Source: DATFJT01 sp965230755
GTDB taxonomy: Bacteria; Bacteroidota; Bacteroidia; Chitinophagales; Saprospiraceae
NCBI GenBank assembly: GCA_965230755.1
Contig: CBDDLT010000005.1
Coordinates: 124,001-188,000 of the forward strand
Direction of reading: 5' to 3'
DNA length: 64,000 nt
Position 1 is the first letter of the stretch. Each line of letters begins with the position of its first letter. Both the position numbers and the translations under genes were made by a program. The notes beneath the pieces were generated by a model, which worked only from the letters and a program-made list of their open reading frames with translations, was not told the origin of the DNA and searched no databases. Positions 45,976 through 55,083 of this stretch are shown in pieces.

Positions 45976-48309
45976 ATGAAAAAAATCTTTACTAAAATGA
46001 AATTTGCCCTTATCGCAGCGATTGGCTTTTTGGCCTTAGAGACGCAGGGACAAGCGATCTTGAACGTTGAGGGTATCGGTACTTTTCAAGCAAGTTTAGC
46101 CAACTTCGGAGTGAACAGCCCTTGTGATTTAGGTGTTGTTTCTGCCCCTATACGTTTGGCTAATGATGGAACCGCCAATGTTTTGGGATGTGATCCCTTT
46201 ATCGATGCTGATTTGAATGGTAAGATTGGAGTTGTAAATAGAGGAGACTGTGGTTTTGCTCAAAAAGCAGCTAACGTAGAGGCTAACGGAGCTGTTGGTT
46301 TGGTAATTTGTAATAATGAGCCTGGTAGAAGACCTATGGGTCCAACTGCTGGAGTTAATGTTACTATTCCTACAGTTTTAGTAAGTCTTCAAGATTGCTT
46401 CAATCTATTGAATGCACTAGATGGTGGAAGTGAATTGCCTGCGACAGTAGAGCAGGATCCAGTTGCACTTCCTGATGTTGTAAATATTGTTTGGGGTGAT
46501 CAACCTGGACAAGGAGAATTTGAAGGTGGTATGAATGGATGGACTGCTGAAAACTGTTCAGTAGATAACAGCGGTACTACTTCTTCACCTTTGACTTGGC
46601 AATGGTATGCTAACCCAATTGAAGAGTTCTTTAGCTCTCAAATGATTTCTTACTCAAGATGTAACGGAGCTGTTGGATATGATGCTTCTAACTGGAATAT
46701 CGCTAATGGTGATCTTTCAAATCCTAACAACTATCCTAATCACCACTGTGAGTTGTTATCTCCAGTGATTGATTTATCCGCTGCTGGTCCTGTTTCACTT
46801 CAGTTTTGGCAAGTGAACTTCAGTTTGAATGGAAACGACAACCCTGGTGACCCAGTTTCAAGAATCTTTATTTCTTATGATGGTGGTATGACATGGCCAG
46901 ATCAAATTAACGTTGAGACGAACAACATTCTTACTGCTGACCAAACGGTTTGGGCAAACGGAGAGTTGAGAAGATATTTCTTGCCTCAATTGGCTGGAGA
47001 GCCTAATGTAAGATTGAGATTTGAATTCCACGGTGACTTCTACGCTTGGTATGTTGATGATGTATATTTCATCGAAACTCCAGATCACTCTTTGACGATC
47101 AACGAAGGAGTTTACGGTATGCAGCCTTCAGCAAGAACTCCATTGTCTCTTGTTGAGCCTATCCTTGCGATTGGTGAGGTAGCTAACACTGGTCTTCAAG
47201 ATCAGCCGAACACAATCATTGATGTAGAATATGTTGGTCCTAGTGGTCCTGAGAACAGAACTATTGAATTAGGAACTTTACAGTCTGACTCTGTATCTTT
47301 TGACTGTGCAACTGCTGCAGCATTTACTCCAACTGAAGTTGGAAATTATGCAGTAACTATGACGGCTTCTTCTGACAACATGGATTTCGATATGTCTGAT
47401 AACACTTTGGACTTTGCATTTGAAGTTACGGATGCAATTTGGTCTAAAGATGCTGGTGAGGTTAACGGAAACGTAAGACCTGCAGATGCTCCTAACTTTG
47501 TTTGGGGTCCTGTTTTCTCTGTTCCTGATGATTATACTGGAACAGATATGATCTATGGTCTTGAGTTTGGATTCTCTTTAGCTGATAGTGTTGATGGATC
47601 TGATCAATTCTTGACTTGGTCTATCTTAGAATGGGAAGATGGTAATGACGACGGTACTTCTCAAGCTAGTGAGAGAACTTCTTTGGAGTCTGGTTTCGTA
47701 TTGTTCTCATATAGAGATGGAGTAGACAACGAAATGACTACTTATGATCTTGAGGCTTTACCTGACAACAATCCTATTGCAATTGAAGCAGGTAAGAACT
47801 ATGTAATTGCTGTTCAGTGGGATAATCCTGATAGAGATCTTAACCTATTCGGTTATAACGGATATGATTACTTAGGTATGAGAGTTGCTTATGATGACTG
47901 CTCTGCTTTCAGCAGATTCAATGACTTGATTGGTATTGGAAACGATATTTCTGGTGATTGGTCAACTGGAGGTTGGACAAGTGGTATTGTTCCTGCAATG
48001 AGATTAATCACTGACCCTGATGCAATCGGTACTTCTAACAATGAAATCACTCAGAACTTCACTTTGGATATGTATCCAAATCCTGTTGTGGCTGATCTTA
48101 ATGTTGAGGTAGAATTCGAAGAAGTTGTAGATAATCTTGAAATCAGTGTTACAGATATCACTGGTAGAGTTATCGCGGTTCAGAATGACCAAAAAGTAAC
48201 TTCTGCAAATTATGTATTTGATTTAAGCAGACAAAACACTGGTGTTTACTTTGCTAAAATCAGAACTGATGAAGGAATTGCAACGAAGAGATTTGTTGTA
48301 AGTCAATAA
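45976..48309 (+). CDS. PA-domain T9SS type A secreted protein, array copy 3 (codon-optimised)
   Basis: 777 residues with the same layout as copies 1 and 2: PA domain (GKIGVVNRGDCGFAQKAANVEANG), jelly-roll-like domain, unknown region with EF-hand-like loop (from residue 555) and type A tail (MYPNPVVADLNVEV...GVYFAKIRTDEGIATKRFVVSQ). Its codon use is strikingly different: arginine is almost always AGA, and other amino acids favour a narrow set of mostly T-ending or A-ending codons such as GCT, GGT, CTT and TCT. It is flanked by terminators and has its own leader, so I infer a strongly expressed stand-alone gene. Confidence 0.85.
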   Translation: MKKIFTKMKFALIAAIGFLALETQGQAILNVEGIGTFQASLANFGVNSPCDLGVVSAPIRLANDGTANVLGCDPFIDADLNGKIGVVNRGDCGFAQKAANVEANGAVGLVICNNEPGRRPMGPTAGVNVTIPTVLVSLQDCFNLLNALDGGSELPATVEQDPVALPDVVNIVWGDQPGQGEFEGGMNGWTAENCSVDNSGTTSSPLTWQWYANPIEEFFSSQMISYSRCNGAVGYDASNWNIANGDLSNPNNYPNHHCELLSPVIDLSAAGPVSLQFWQVNFSLNGNDNPGDPVSRIFISYDGGMTWPDQINVETNNILTADQTVWANGELRRYFLPQLAGEPNVRLRFEFHGDFYAWYVDDVYFIETPDHSLTINEGVYGMQPSARTPLSLVEPILAIGEVANTGLQDQPNTIIDVEYVGPSGPENRTIELGTLQSDSVSFDCATAAAFTPTEVGNYAVTMTASSDNMDFDMSDNTLDFAFEVTDAIWSKDAGEVNGNVRPADAPNFVWGPVFSVPDDYTGTDMIYGLEFGFSLADSVDGSDQFLTWSILEWEDGNDDGTSQASERTSLESGFVLFSYRDGVDNEMTTYDLEALPDNNPIAIEAGKNYVIAVQWDNPDRDLNLFGYNGYDYLGMRVAYDDCSAFSRFNDLIGIGNDISGDWSTGGWTSGIVPAMRLITDPDAIGTSNNEITQNFTLDMYPNPVVADLNVEVEFEEVVDNLEISVTDITGRVIAVQNDQKVTSANYVFDLSRQNTGVYFAKIRTDEGIATKRFVVSQ

Positions 48310-48349
48310 TCGACAGCTTAATTTATTTAGATAAATATTATTTAAGAGA

Positions 48350-48381
48350 GATGCCTGTGTTGAACGCAGGCATCTTTTTTA
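48350..48381 (+). terminator. Strong intrinsic terminator after array copy 3
   Basis: GATGCCTGTG and CGCAGGCATC pair (with one G-T) around a 5-nt loop, followed by TTTTTT. This is the strongest terminator in the window and fits a highly expressed copy 3. Confidence 0.9.
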
Positions 48382-48413
48382 TTTACTAGAGTAGAATTTA
48401 CACTAAACTTGCC

Positions 48414-49805
48414 ATGAAACCATATTTAACCTGCGTCCTAACCATTCCTTTCTTCTTATACTTTTTATCCAGTAATGCCCAGGTAAAACTTGAAATTGAA
48501 GGTATCGGAAGCTATCCCGCTTACCTAGCTCAATTTGGTCTTAATTCTCCATGTGATATTGATACCATAAGATCCCAAATAAGATTAATTAATGATAATA
48601 CTTCTGATCGTTTGGGATGTTTACCTTACACTGATTCCAAGATTACAGGAAATATTGCCGTAATAAATCTTAGCCCCTTGAGAGAATGCACTTTTGAAGA
48701 AAAAGCACTCCGAGCACAAGAAAATGGAGCGATAGCAGTAGTGATATGCAATGAGGGCAACTACTTAAGACCCTTACCGGGGACTTCTGATAGTATCACA
48801 ATTCCAACTTTACTAATTTGGGATTACTTCTGCCATCAGTTTTTATTGGAGTATGACTCTTCTGAAATTTTTATGGCCAAAATATTTTCCAACCTTCCCG
48901 AATACAATTCCGACAATGAAATATTATGGGGTTCTGGGCCACAACAAGGACAATTCGAAAATGGCTTAAGTCCATGGACTATACAGAATTGTTTTATTGA
49001 TGTTCATGATTCAATTGTTAGGGACGAAGTAACTTGGGAATGGAATCCTAATATCATTGAGAGATTCTACGGAGCGCAGTTGTCCTCCTACTCCAGATGT
49101 AATGGAGGAATGGGATATGATGCAACACTTTGGAACATCGAATATCTAAATGAAAAAGGAGATATCAGTAATCCGGAAACTTATCCTGATCACCATTGCG
49201 AACTACTCTCTCCTATAATAGATTTATCAGATGCGGAATCTGTTTATCTACAGTTCTGGCAAATCAATTTTAGCCTATATGGAAATGATGACCCCAGTGA
49301 TCCAGCTACCATAATTTATGTTTCCAAGGATGGTGGTAAAACCTTCTATAGGAAAATAGAAGTTCCGTCCGAGCTTTTCATTTTAGATCATAGCGATGAT
49401 TTTGGCATTTCTGAGTTAATGGATTTTCACATGCCAGAACTCGCAGGAGAAGATTCGGTGAGAATTAGACTTGACTTCCATGGAGACTTTTATGCCTGGT
49501 ACATTGATGATATATACTTTACGGAGAGTATTACAAGCAATAATATAAACATATTCAATTCGATACCTTCATCAAATTTAATATATCCCAATCCTTCTAG
49601 AAACAATATTTACATTGATACTGATCGAATCAATATTAGTAATCTCAGTTGTATTGAGATCTATTCTTTCGAAGGTAAATTAATGAAAAAGCAATCGCGA
49701 GATTTTTCAAGCATCCTCACCAACGAACTCAACCCTGGAATATACCTCGTAAAATTGGTTGATAAAAACGGAGCTAGTCGAGTCCAAAAATTGATCAAAG
49801 AGTAA
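48414..49805 (+). CDS. Short PA-domain T9SS type A secreted protein, array copy 4
   Basis: 463 residues. Signal peptide (FFLYFLSSNAQ), PA domain (GNIAVINLSPLRECTFEEKALRAQENGAIAVVICNE) and jelly-roll-like domain (VTWEWNPNIIERFYGAQLSSYSRCNGGMGYDATLWNIE, ending HGDFYAWYIDDIYF) are as in the other copies. It lacks the about 310-residue unknown region and goes directly to a type A tail (IYPNPSRNNIYIDT...GIYLVKLVDKNG). It is more diverged than copies 1-3. Complete, with no frameshift; an in-frame loss or an ancestral short form are both possible. Confidence 0.82.
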   Translation: MKPYLTCVLTIPFFLYFLSSNAQVKLEIEGIGSYPAYLAQFGLNSPCDIDTIRSQIRLINDNTSDRLGCLPYTDSKITGNIAVINLSPLRECTFEEKALRAQENGAIAVVICNEGNYLRPLPGTSDSITIPTLLIWDYFCHQFLLEYDSSEIFMAKIFSNLPEYNSDNEILWGSGPQQGQFENGLSPWTIQNCFIDVHDSIVRDEVTWEWNPNIIERFYGAQLSSYSRCNGGMGYDATLWNIEYLNEKGDISNPETYPDHHCELLSPIIDLSDAESVYLQFWQINFSLYGNDDPSDPATIIYVSKDGGKTFYRKIEVPSELFILDHSDDFGISELMDFHMPELAGEDSVRIRLDFHGDFYAWYIDDIYFTESITSNNINIFNSIPSSNLIYPNPSRNNIYIDTDRINISNLSCIEIYSFEGKLMKKQSRDFSSILTNELNPGIYLVKLVDKNGASRVQKLIKE

Positions 49806-49839
49806 AAATTTCGGGGATTTCGAAAGATATCGAAACCCC
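49803..49839 (-). terminator. Likely terminator of the 49934-50674 gene
   Basis: GGGG-A-TTTCGA (49813-49823) pairs with TCGAAACCCC (49830-49839) with one bulged A. Reading leftward it is followed by CGAAATTTTT, so it should terminate the beta-barrel gene. Rightward there is no T tract. Confidence 0.5.
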
Positions 49840-49933
49840 CTTGATGGTCTTAGTGTATTATGTCTCACCGACCTACAATATTGCTAAAAAAGTTGATTGT
49901 CGTACACAAGTTTAACAATATAAAAAATCGAGC

Positions 49934-50674
49934 CTAACCGCCGAAAATAAATCGCCTTTGGCCACATTGAGCTTTAGCAATTCCTCCAATGGGAAAGCGC
50001 AACTCAACCGTACCATAGGCATTTATATTACTTAAATTATCAGAATCCATCGTGGCATCATAATTAAAGGGGTAAGGGAAAACATTGTCCCTTCCTTCAT
50101 CACTGACAAAATCCTGAAAAGAATACTCAACTCTAAAACCGAGATTTAAGGTAAATACATCACTTCCCGCCAAATACATTCCAAATCCTAGAACACCAGC
50201 GATATGCTGGTCCGTATAGAATTGGCTCACATCAACTTTACCATCTCCAAGTTGTCCGGGACCTTCTTGCTCTACTTCATTGACCAAGCTTAACTTTGGT
50301 CCAATTTCCAGGTAAGCACCCTGACTCATCGTCCGATACAATAAGTATACATCTGTTGATTTCCAAGTAATGATATTATCATCAGCAGGTAATAAACCTG
50401 CTCCGTCAAATTCATAGGTCTGTTCTGAAGACGCAAACAAGGCCTCCAAAGCAATTCCATTATTATCTCCGAAGTTTACGTTAAAAGTAGGGCCATAAGA
50501 ATACCCAGAATTAATCTTCATGGTGTGCAGATCATTGTCGCTGAGGTTCGCAGGAAGTAGGGCCGTCGCTCCGATTTGTCCTCTGACGCCGATTTCAAAC
50601 CATGTCTGCGCCGACAAACTCAATGAGCCCATCATCAAAAAAAGTGCAAAGAGTTTGATTTTTTTAATTTTCAT
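49934..50674 (-). CDS. Outer-membrane beta-barrel-like protein
   Basis: 246 residues with a signal peptide (FALFLMMGSLSLSAQ). Strand-rich segments (TWFEIGVRGQIGATALL, YGPTFNVNFGDNNGIALEALFASSEQTYEF, YLEIGPKLSLVNEV, INAYGTVELRFPIG) give the alternating pattern of a small outer-membrane barrel. No specific family recognised. Convergent with array copy 4, transcribed alone. Confidence 0.65.
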   Translation of the reverse strand: MKIKKIKLFALFLMMGSLSLSAQTWFEIGVRGQIGATALLPANLSDNDLHTMKINSGYSYGPTFNVNFGDNNGIALEALFASSEQTYEFDGAGLLPADDNIITWKSTDVYLLYRTMSQGAYLEIGPKLSLVNEVEQEGPGQLGDGKVDVSQFYTDQHIAGVLGFGMYLAGSDVFTLNLGFRVEYSFQDFVSDEGRDNVFPYPFNYDATMDSDNLSNINAYGTVELRFPIGGIAKAQCGQRRFIFGG

Positions 50675-50810
50675 AGTTGATTATTTATGTTACAAGTAAG
50701 TAGATTATCTAAATTAAAAAAAAGCTGCCTGTTAATTAAAAGAAATTTTTCTTCAAGTCTAATTCGACTATATTTTATAAATTGTAGCATTACAAATCGC
50801 TGAAATAAGA

Positions 50811-52445
50811 ATGGATAAAGATAAGATCGAGCAATATCGAAATCAGGATGCTATGAATTTACTGGTATCCAAACTCAATCACAGGCTCCAGGATGCTCAT
50901 CTAGGTGGAGGAAAGAAAAAAATAGAGAAACAACATTCTTTGGGTAAGATGACAGCTAGAGAGCGGATAGATGCTCTTGTGGACAGGGGTTCGGACATTC
51001 TGGAAATAGGTGCTCTGGCAGGATATAAAATGTATCCCGAGCATGGTGGCTGTCCTTCCGGGGGCGTGGTTGTAGTAATAGGATATGTGAAAGGCAGACA
51101 ATGTGTTATTGTTGCTAATGATTCTACAGTAAAAGCAGGTGCTTGGTTTCCCATCACCGGAAAGTTGAACCTTAGGGCGCAAGAGATTTCCATAGAAAAC
51201 AGACTTCCCATTATTTATTTGGTCGATAGTGCTGGCGTATTCCTTCCTATGCAAGATGAAATTTTTCCGGACAAGGAACATTTTGGGCGAATCTTTAGAA
51301 ATAATGCCGTAATGTCCTCTATGGGAATTCCCCAAATAGCCGCTATCATGGGCAGCTGTGTTGCAGGAGGCGCCTACCTTCCTATTATGTCTGATGAAGC
51401 GCTTATCGTAGATGGAACCGGCTCGATTTTCCTCGCTGGCCCCTATTTGGTCAAGGCCGCAATCGGCGAACAGGTGGACAAAGAAACTCTTGGAGGAGCT
51501 TCTACTCAATCAGAAATAAGTGGAGTCACTGACTATAAGATGCCCGATGATCAGACTTGCATTGATACCATACGTGACTTGGTTGATAAATTTGGTGAAA
51601 ACACAACTGCGGGATTCAGTAGAGATGAAGCTAAATCGCCACAAAAGAATATTGAGGAAATTTACAAGATTTTTCCAGAGGATAGGAGCAAACCCTATAA
51701 GATGAAAGAAATACTGGAATGCCTTGTGGATGACTCTAAACTTACCTACTACAAGGCAGGTTATGGCAAAACAATACTTTGTGCCTATACCAGAATAGAT
51801 GGCTGGGCTGTGGGAATCGTTGCCAATAACCGAGAAGTGGTCAAGAATAGCAAAGGTGAAATGCAATTTGGAGGAGTTATTTACTCAGATAGCGCAGATA
51901 AGGCCGCAAGGTTTATCATGAATTGCAATCAAAAGAAGATACCTCTGGTTTTTCTACATGATGTAACCGGATTTATGGTAGGATCGAAAAGTGAACATGG
52001 GGGCATAATTAAAGACGGGGCAAAAATGGTGAATGCTGTTGCCAATAGTACCGTTCCTAAATTCAGTATCGTAATGGGTAATTCCTATGGTGCCGGTAAT
52101 TATGCCATGTGTGGCAAAGCCTACGATCCTAGTTTGATTGTTGCCTGGCCTACGGCAAAACTTGCCGTAATGGGTGGAGAACAAGCTGCCAAGGTACTTT
52201 TACAGATTCAAACCTCGGCCCTTAAAAAGAAAGGAGAAACCATTAATCACGAGAAAGAAAAGAAATTATTCGAAGAAATAAAATCAAAGTATGATCAGCA
52301 GACAAGTCCCTACTATGCAGCAGCAAGATTATGGGTTGATGCTATAATAGATCCTTTGGAAACAAGGAAGTGGATTTCGAATGGAATTCATGCCGCTAAT
52401 CATAAACCAGTGGAGAAGTTTAATCCAGGGGTCTTTCAAGTATAA
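50811..52445 (+). CDS. Acyl-CoA carboxylase beta (carboxyltransferase) subunit
   Basis: 544 residues, carboxyltransferase fold with two oxyanion-loop regions. MGSCVAGGAYLPIMSDEALIV, LVDSAGVFLPMQDEIFPDKEHFGRIFRNNAVMSSMGIPQI and GNSYGAGNYAMCGKAYDPSLIVAWPTAKLAVMGGEQAAKVL fit the methylcrotonyl-CoA carboxylase beta family best; propionyl- or geranyl-CoA substrates are alternatives. The biotin-carrying subunit is not in the window. The next gene starts 5 nt later. Confidence 0.88.
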   Translation: MDKDKIEQYRNQDAMNLLVSKLNHRLQDAHLGGGKKKIEKQHSLGKMTARERIDALVDRGSDILEIGALAGYKMYPEHGGCPSGGVVVVIGYVKGRQCVIVANDSTVKAGAWFPITGKLNLRAQEISIENRLPIIYLVDSAGVFLPMQDEIFPDKEHFGRIFRNNAVMSSMGIPQIAAIMGSCVAGGAYLPIMSDEALIVDGTGSIFLAGPYLVKAAIGEQVDKETLGGASTQSEISGVTDYKMPDDQTCIDTIRDLVDKFGENTTAGFSRDEAKSPQKNIEEIYKIFPEDRSKPYKMKEILECLVDDSKLTYYKAGYGKTILCAYTRIDGWAVGIVANNREVVKNSKGEMQFGGVIYSDSADKAARFIMNCNQKKIPLVFLHDVTGFMVGSKSEHGGIIKDGAKMVNAVANSTVPKFSIVMGNSYGAGNYAMCGKAYDPSLIVAWPTAKLAVMGGEQAAKVLLQIQTSALKKKGETINHEKEKKLFEEIKSKYDQQTSPYYAAARLWVDAIIDPLETRKWISNGIHAANHKPVEKFNPGVFQV

Positions 52446-52450
52446 GATGG

Positions 52451-53563
52451 ATGGAATTTGTTGCAACTACATTTAAAAATTTAGAACCGCTTCTTGTAAA
52501 AGAACTACAAGACCTAGGAGCTACGGTCGAAAAAACGCCCAAAAGAGCGGTGATATGTCAAGGATCTAAAAAAGTCTTCTATCAGTGCTTATATAAAAGT
52601 AGACTTAGCTTAAGAATCCTTGTTCCTATGGCAAAATTCAAGATAAGAGGAGATCGGGATCTCTATCATGAGAGTAAGAAGATTGACTGGGATGAATACA
52701 TGAATAGTGATATCACTTTTACAATAAAAGCAAGTGTTCATAGTAGCTTATTCAATCACACTAAATATCCCATTTATAAAGTGAAAGATGCCATCTGCGA
52801 TTACTTTGTTGAGAAACACGGCAAAAGACCGGATATCGACACGGAGTATCCGGAAATTCAGTTTCATCTTAGGGTGAGTGAAAAATTTGTGACCATCTCC
52901 AGGGATGCCTCCGGAGATCCTTTGTATAAAAGAGGATATAAATCCAAAACCGTAAAAGCCCCGATCAATGAGATTCTGGCTTCAGCAATGGTAATGAACT
53001 CGGATTGGAATGACGAGACGCTACTCGATCCAATGTGTGGAAGTGGGACCATCCTGACAGAAGCAATAATGATCCGTAACAATATACCCGCTCAGTATTT
53101 TAGAAGAGATATGAGTATTTTTCAGTGGAGAGATTTCGATCAAAAACTATGGGACGAAGTTACAAGATCATATGTTCTGCCAGATAAAATTGATGGCAAG
53201 TATTTTGGCTATGATGAAGATCCCAGAGCAATAGACGCTATTGAGTCCAATCTCGAAAATATGGGCCTTGAAGATCAAGTCGACTATAATTTGGATGATT
53301 TTTTTACTGCAAATGCTCCAAGCAAGGAAGGTATTATTATTTTTAATCCTCCTTATGATGAAAGAATGAGTCTGGAAGACGCTTCGAGTTTTTATCGAAA
53401 GATCGGAGACAAACTGAAAAAAGACTATAAAGGATGGAAAATTTGGATTTTCACCTCCAATTTTGACGCCCTGAGGAAGATTGGTATGAAACCATCTAAA
53501 AAATTGATATTATTCAACGGACCGTTGGAGTGCAGATTCCACCAGTACGAAGTTTTTCCTTAA
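52451..53563 (+). CDS. THUMP-domain RNA methyltransferase (RlmL/RlmK-type)
   Basis: 370 residues. N-terminal THUMP RNA-binding region (about 50-155), then a class I methyltransferase with DPMCGSGTILTEAIM (about 192) and the NPPYDERM motif (about 298) of exocyclic-amine/N2-guanine methylases. In E. coli the related RlmL makes m2G2445 of 23S rRNA; this is the short form without the RlmK half. Exact target inferred, not shown. It starts 5 nt after the carboxylase gene. Confidence 0.88.
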   Translation: MEFVATTFKNLEPLLVKELQDLGATVEKTPKRAVICQGSKKVFYQCLYKSRLSLRILVPMAKFKIRGDRDLYHESKKIDWDEYMNSDITFTIKASVHSSLFNHTKYPIYKVKDAICDYFVEKHGKRPDIDTEYPEIQFHLRVSEKFVTISRDASGDPLYKRGYKSKTVKAPINEILASAMVMNSDWNDETLLDPMCGSGTILTEAIMIRNNIPAQYFRRDMSIFQWRDFDQKLWDEVTRSYVLPDKIDGKYFGYDEDPRAIDAIESNLENMGLEDQVDYNLDDFFTANAPSKEGIIIFNPPYDERMSLEDASSFYRKIGDKLKKDYKGWKIWIFTSNFDALRKIGMKPSKKLILFNGPLECRFHQYEVFP

Positions 53564-53579
53564 TTAAACTGATTTTCTT

Positions 53580-54650
53580 ATGTACACTTCTAAAATCAAA
53601 GGAATCGGACATTACCTACCCGAAAAGATCGTAAGCAATGATGATCTCGCTGAACATATGGAAACTTCCGATGAGTGGATTGTCGAAAGAACGGGAATTC
53701 GAGAACGTAGGTATGCCAAAAAACACAAAGAAACGACTACAACATTAGCGGCCAATGCCTCAAGGAAAGCCATAGCACACGCTGGAATAGAAAAAGAACA
53801 AATTGACTTTATTGTCTTCTGTACTTTAAGCCCGGATTATTATTTTCCTGGATCCGGTGTATTATTACAGCGTGAATTGGGTATTACAAAAACGGAAATT
53901 GGAGCGCTAGATATTCGAAACCAATGTTCGGGATTCATCTATGGTCTATCAGTAGCAGATCAATTCATTAAGAGCGGTATGTATCAAAACATTCTTGTCG
54001 TAGGAGCAGAAATGCACAGCATGGGCTTGGATTTCTCTACCAGAGGAAGAAACGTTACAGTATTATTCGGTGATGGTGCCGGAGCCATAGTCCTAGGGCG
54101 ATCCGAGGATCCGGATACGAGCGGAGTTCTATCCACTCATTTGCATTCTGATGGCACTCATGCGGAAAAGTTGTCATTCATTAATCCGGGAAGCCATGGA
54201 GGATATCACTTTGATAAAATGGAAGAACCTCGAGATTTTGACTTTGACACTTCTGAATTTGGAGATATTTTCATGAATCATTCTATGGTAGAAAACGCAC
54301 AAATTTATCCAGAAATGGACGGACAATTTGTGTTTAAGTTTGCCATTCAAAAGTTTCCGCAAGTTATTCAAGAAGCACTGAAAAGTAATGGAAAGAGCAT
54401 CGACGATATAAAACTGCTAGTACCACATCAAGCCAATCTGAGAATCAGTCAATTCGTTCAAAGAGTATTGAAATTAGAAGATCACCAAGTATATAATAAT
54501 ATTCAGCGCTATGGCAATACTACGGCGGCCTCCATCCCCATTGCCTTAAGCGAAGCAGTGGAGGAAAAAAGAGTTGAGCGAGGTGATCTCGTTGCCCTAG
54601 CTGCTTTTGGAAGTGGATTTACTTGGGCTTCTGCTTTATTAAAATGGTAA
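53580..54650 (+). CDS. FabH-like 3-oxoacyl-ACP synthase III
   Basis: 356 residues. Catalytic Cys about 116 (DIRNQCSGFIYGL), His about 283 (VPHQANLRI) and Asn about 313 (RYGNTTAASIPIAL) form the KAS III triad. ETSDEWIVERTGIRERRYA is the usual N-terminal helix. It could start fatty acid synthesis from acetyl-CoA, or be a relative that condenses other acyl-CoAs; a 30-residue loop (SHGGYHFDKMEEPRDFDFD) is longer than in E. coli FabH. In a run with the carboxylase and methylase genes. Confidence 0.87.
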   Translation: MYTSKIKGIGHYLPEKIVSNDDLAEHMETSDEWIVERTGIRERRYAKKHKETTTTLAANASRKAIAHAGIEKEQIDFIVFCTLSPDYYFPGSGVLLQRELGITKTEIGALDIRNQCSGFIYGLSVADQFIKSGMYQNILVVGAEMHSMGLDFSTRGRNVTVLFGDGAGAIVLGRSEDPDTSGVLSTHLHSDGTHAEKLSFINPGSHGGYHFDKMEEPRDFDFDTSEFGDIFMNHSMVENAQIYPEMDGQFVFKFAIQKFPQVIQEALKSNGKSIDDIKLLVPHQANLRISQFVQRVLKLEDHQVYNNIQRYGNTTAASIPIALSEAVEEKRVERGDLVALAAFGSGFTWASALLKW

Positions 54651-54666
54651 AAATCTTAATTCGATT

Positions 54667-55083
54667 ATGAGCAATATTAAGAAATTATTCTTCTTGGCAT
54701 TTTTCTTCAGTCTACTGGCCTGCGCCGATGATGAGGATGCCACTAATGAACCTCAAATTATCGGTACATATTTGGGTACGCTGGAAGTATTCCACGAAAA
54801 TGGAAGTTCAGAAATGGTAGCGGACGAAGAGTTGGATATTATTCTAATCAGCCAAGATGAGGCGCTAATCCAGTTTACAACTTCCTTACTAAACGGAACT
54901 ACTGTATATAACTATAACGCGAGTTTTGCAGGTGACTTTACCCTCTTGGTTGATCGGATAGAAGTCAATCCCGGAACTGAACACAATGGACAGGCTAGTT
55001 TGGTAGGTCAACAAATTTCTGTGGTAATAAATGATGCCAATTTTGGAGATCAAATACTTAAATATGAAGGCGAGCGTCTATGA
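54667..55083 (+). CDS. Small lipoprotein of unknown function
   Basis: 138 residues. Signal and lipobox LAFFFSLLAC (Cys19) make a lipoprotein. IIGTYLGTLEVFHENGSSEM...FTTSLLNGTTVYNY suggests a small lipocalin-like or calycin-type fold, common in Bacteroidota, without an assigned ligand. It overlaps the bshB1 start by 4 nt. Confidence 0.6.
   Translation: MSNIKKLFFLAFFFSLLACADDEDATNEPQIIGTYLGTLEVFHENGSSEMVADEELDIILISQDEALIQFTTSLLNGTTVYNYNASFAGDFTLLVDRIEVNPGTEHNGQASLVGQQISVVINDANFGDQILKYEGERL

Noticed and set aside
40930..49805. Prophage, transposon or integrated element carrying the array
   Set aside because: No integrase, transposase, terminal repeats or tRNA boundary; base use of copies 1, 2 and 4 fits the neighbours.
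50901..51509. 202-residue reverse frame inside the carboxylase gene
   Set aside because: Antisense to the highly conserved carboxyltransferase core; its translation has no family features.
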